Assembly (NCBI GenBank): GCA_002049455.2
Contig: KV918763.1
Location: 186,001-250,000 of the forward strand
Direction of reading: 5' to 3'
Length of the DNA: 64,000 bases
Origin: Porphyra umbilicalis
Taxonomy: Eukaryota; Rhodophyta; Bangiophyceae; Bangiales; Bangiaceae
Shown piece by piece: positions 63,682-64,000 of this stretch (within the stretch, counting starts at the first letter, position 1; each line of letters begins with the position of its first letter). The notes below the pieces were generated by a model, which had not been told where the DNA came from, did not search any database, and saw only the letters and a program-made list of their open reading frames with translations. A program made the translations under genes and the position numbers.

Positions 63682-64000
63682 CTACACCTCCACGATCAGC
63701 GGCGGTGGCCGCACCGAAAATGCAGGCAGCCGCGCGATATTGGCGGCACCCGCCACCAACTCCACATCATCCTCCTCCGCCAGCCCACCCGCTCGCGGCG
63801 GCCACGCGTCACGATCCGACGGTGCCCGTGGCGGCTCGCCCGCCGCTTCAACAACTGCTGCCGCCGCCGCCGCCGCCGCCGTCGCCCGCCGCGTCCGCAC
63901 CGCCCAAGTGCCATCGACTTCAACCTCCTTGCGCGCCGCCACCGCCGCCGCGCGCGCGCGGCTCGGCCAGTACAATTCCCCCCCGTCGATGGTCCGCCCA
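63682..64000 (-). CDS. C-terminal part of an unknown protein, cut by the window edge
   Basis: The frame is open from the right edge (no start in the window) to a stop at 63682, about 106 codons. It begins GRTIDGGELYWPSRARAAAV, passes an Ala run, and ends ARLPAFSVRPPPLIVEV. Composition is varied enough for a real protein. No family can be named from this fragment. Confidence 0.4.
   Translation of the reverse strand, partial: GRTIDGGELYWPSRARAAAVAARKEVEVDGTWAVRTRRATAAAAAAAAVVEAAGEPPRAPSDRDAWPPRAGGLAEEDDVELVAGAANIARLPAFSVRPPPLIVEV

Overview
This window reads as GC-rich nuclear DNA from a photosynthetic eukaryote. A RETICULATA-like (DUF3411) protein with a transit-peptide-like N-terminus argues for a plastid. 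A mitochondrial processing peptidase alpha subunit with a presequence and two GT-AG introns argues for a nuclear genome. Very high GC, few introns, PIF/Harbinger and hAT elements and long trinucleotide-rich tracts fit a bangiophyte red alga (Porphyra/Pyropia type) best. That assignment is an inference from gene content and composition.

Layout. 1-5.5 kb is gene-poor and holds one intact hAT-type MITE. 5.6-14.1 kb holds a PIF/Harbinger transposase (+), a 136-bp-unit minisatellite, a Myb/SANT-like gene (-) and a gene with a duplicated Cys motif (-). Together they may be parts of one large Harbinger element. 14.3-19.4 kb holds an unknown Ala-rich gene between two copies of a 373-bp perfect direct repeat. 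21.7-28.9 kb carries two tandem STAND-NTPase/TPR genes; the second has a single in-frame TAG. 29.0-34.5 kb (-) is a very large Fanzor protein, the eukaryotic relative of TnpB RNA-guided nucleases. It has a long disordered N-terminus with a CCHC zinc knuckle, and a stem-loop follows its stop codon.

34.6-46.1 kb is almost gene-free and is built of terminal-inverted-repeat elements, a second hAT MITE, and a satellite whose 110-bp monomer contains the terminal repeat of one of those elements. 46.2-46.9 kb (-) is a Gly-rich protein ending in half an MRG chromatin domain. A degenerate tRNA-Met-like sequence lies at 48.1 kb. 50.6-60.2 kb is the ordinary gene block: a CAMK-like kinase with an N-terminal PH-like region, the RETICULATA-like protein, a shikimate-kinase-like P-loop protein (all +), and MPP alpha (-, three exons). 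60.2-63.6 kb is intergenic with a MITE, a C-rich tract and a perfect palindrome. The right edge cuts an unknown minus-strand gene.

The most interesting region is 21.7-34.5 kb, where two prokaryote-type STAND/TPR sensor genes lie next to a Fanzor nuclease. The housekeeping block at 50-60 kb shows no functional link to it. Many long open frames here are by-products of the GC content. Several frames open with GTG or TTG, so the starts given below use the first sensible in-frame ATG.
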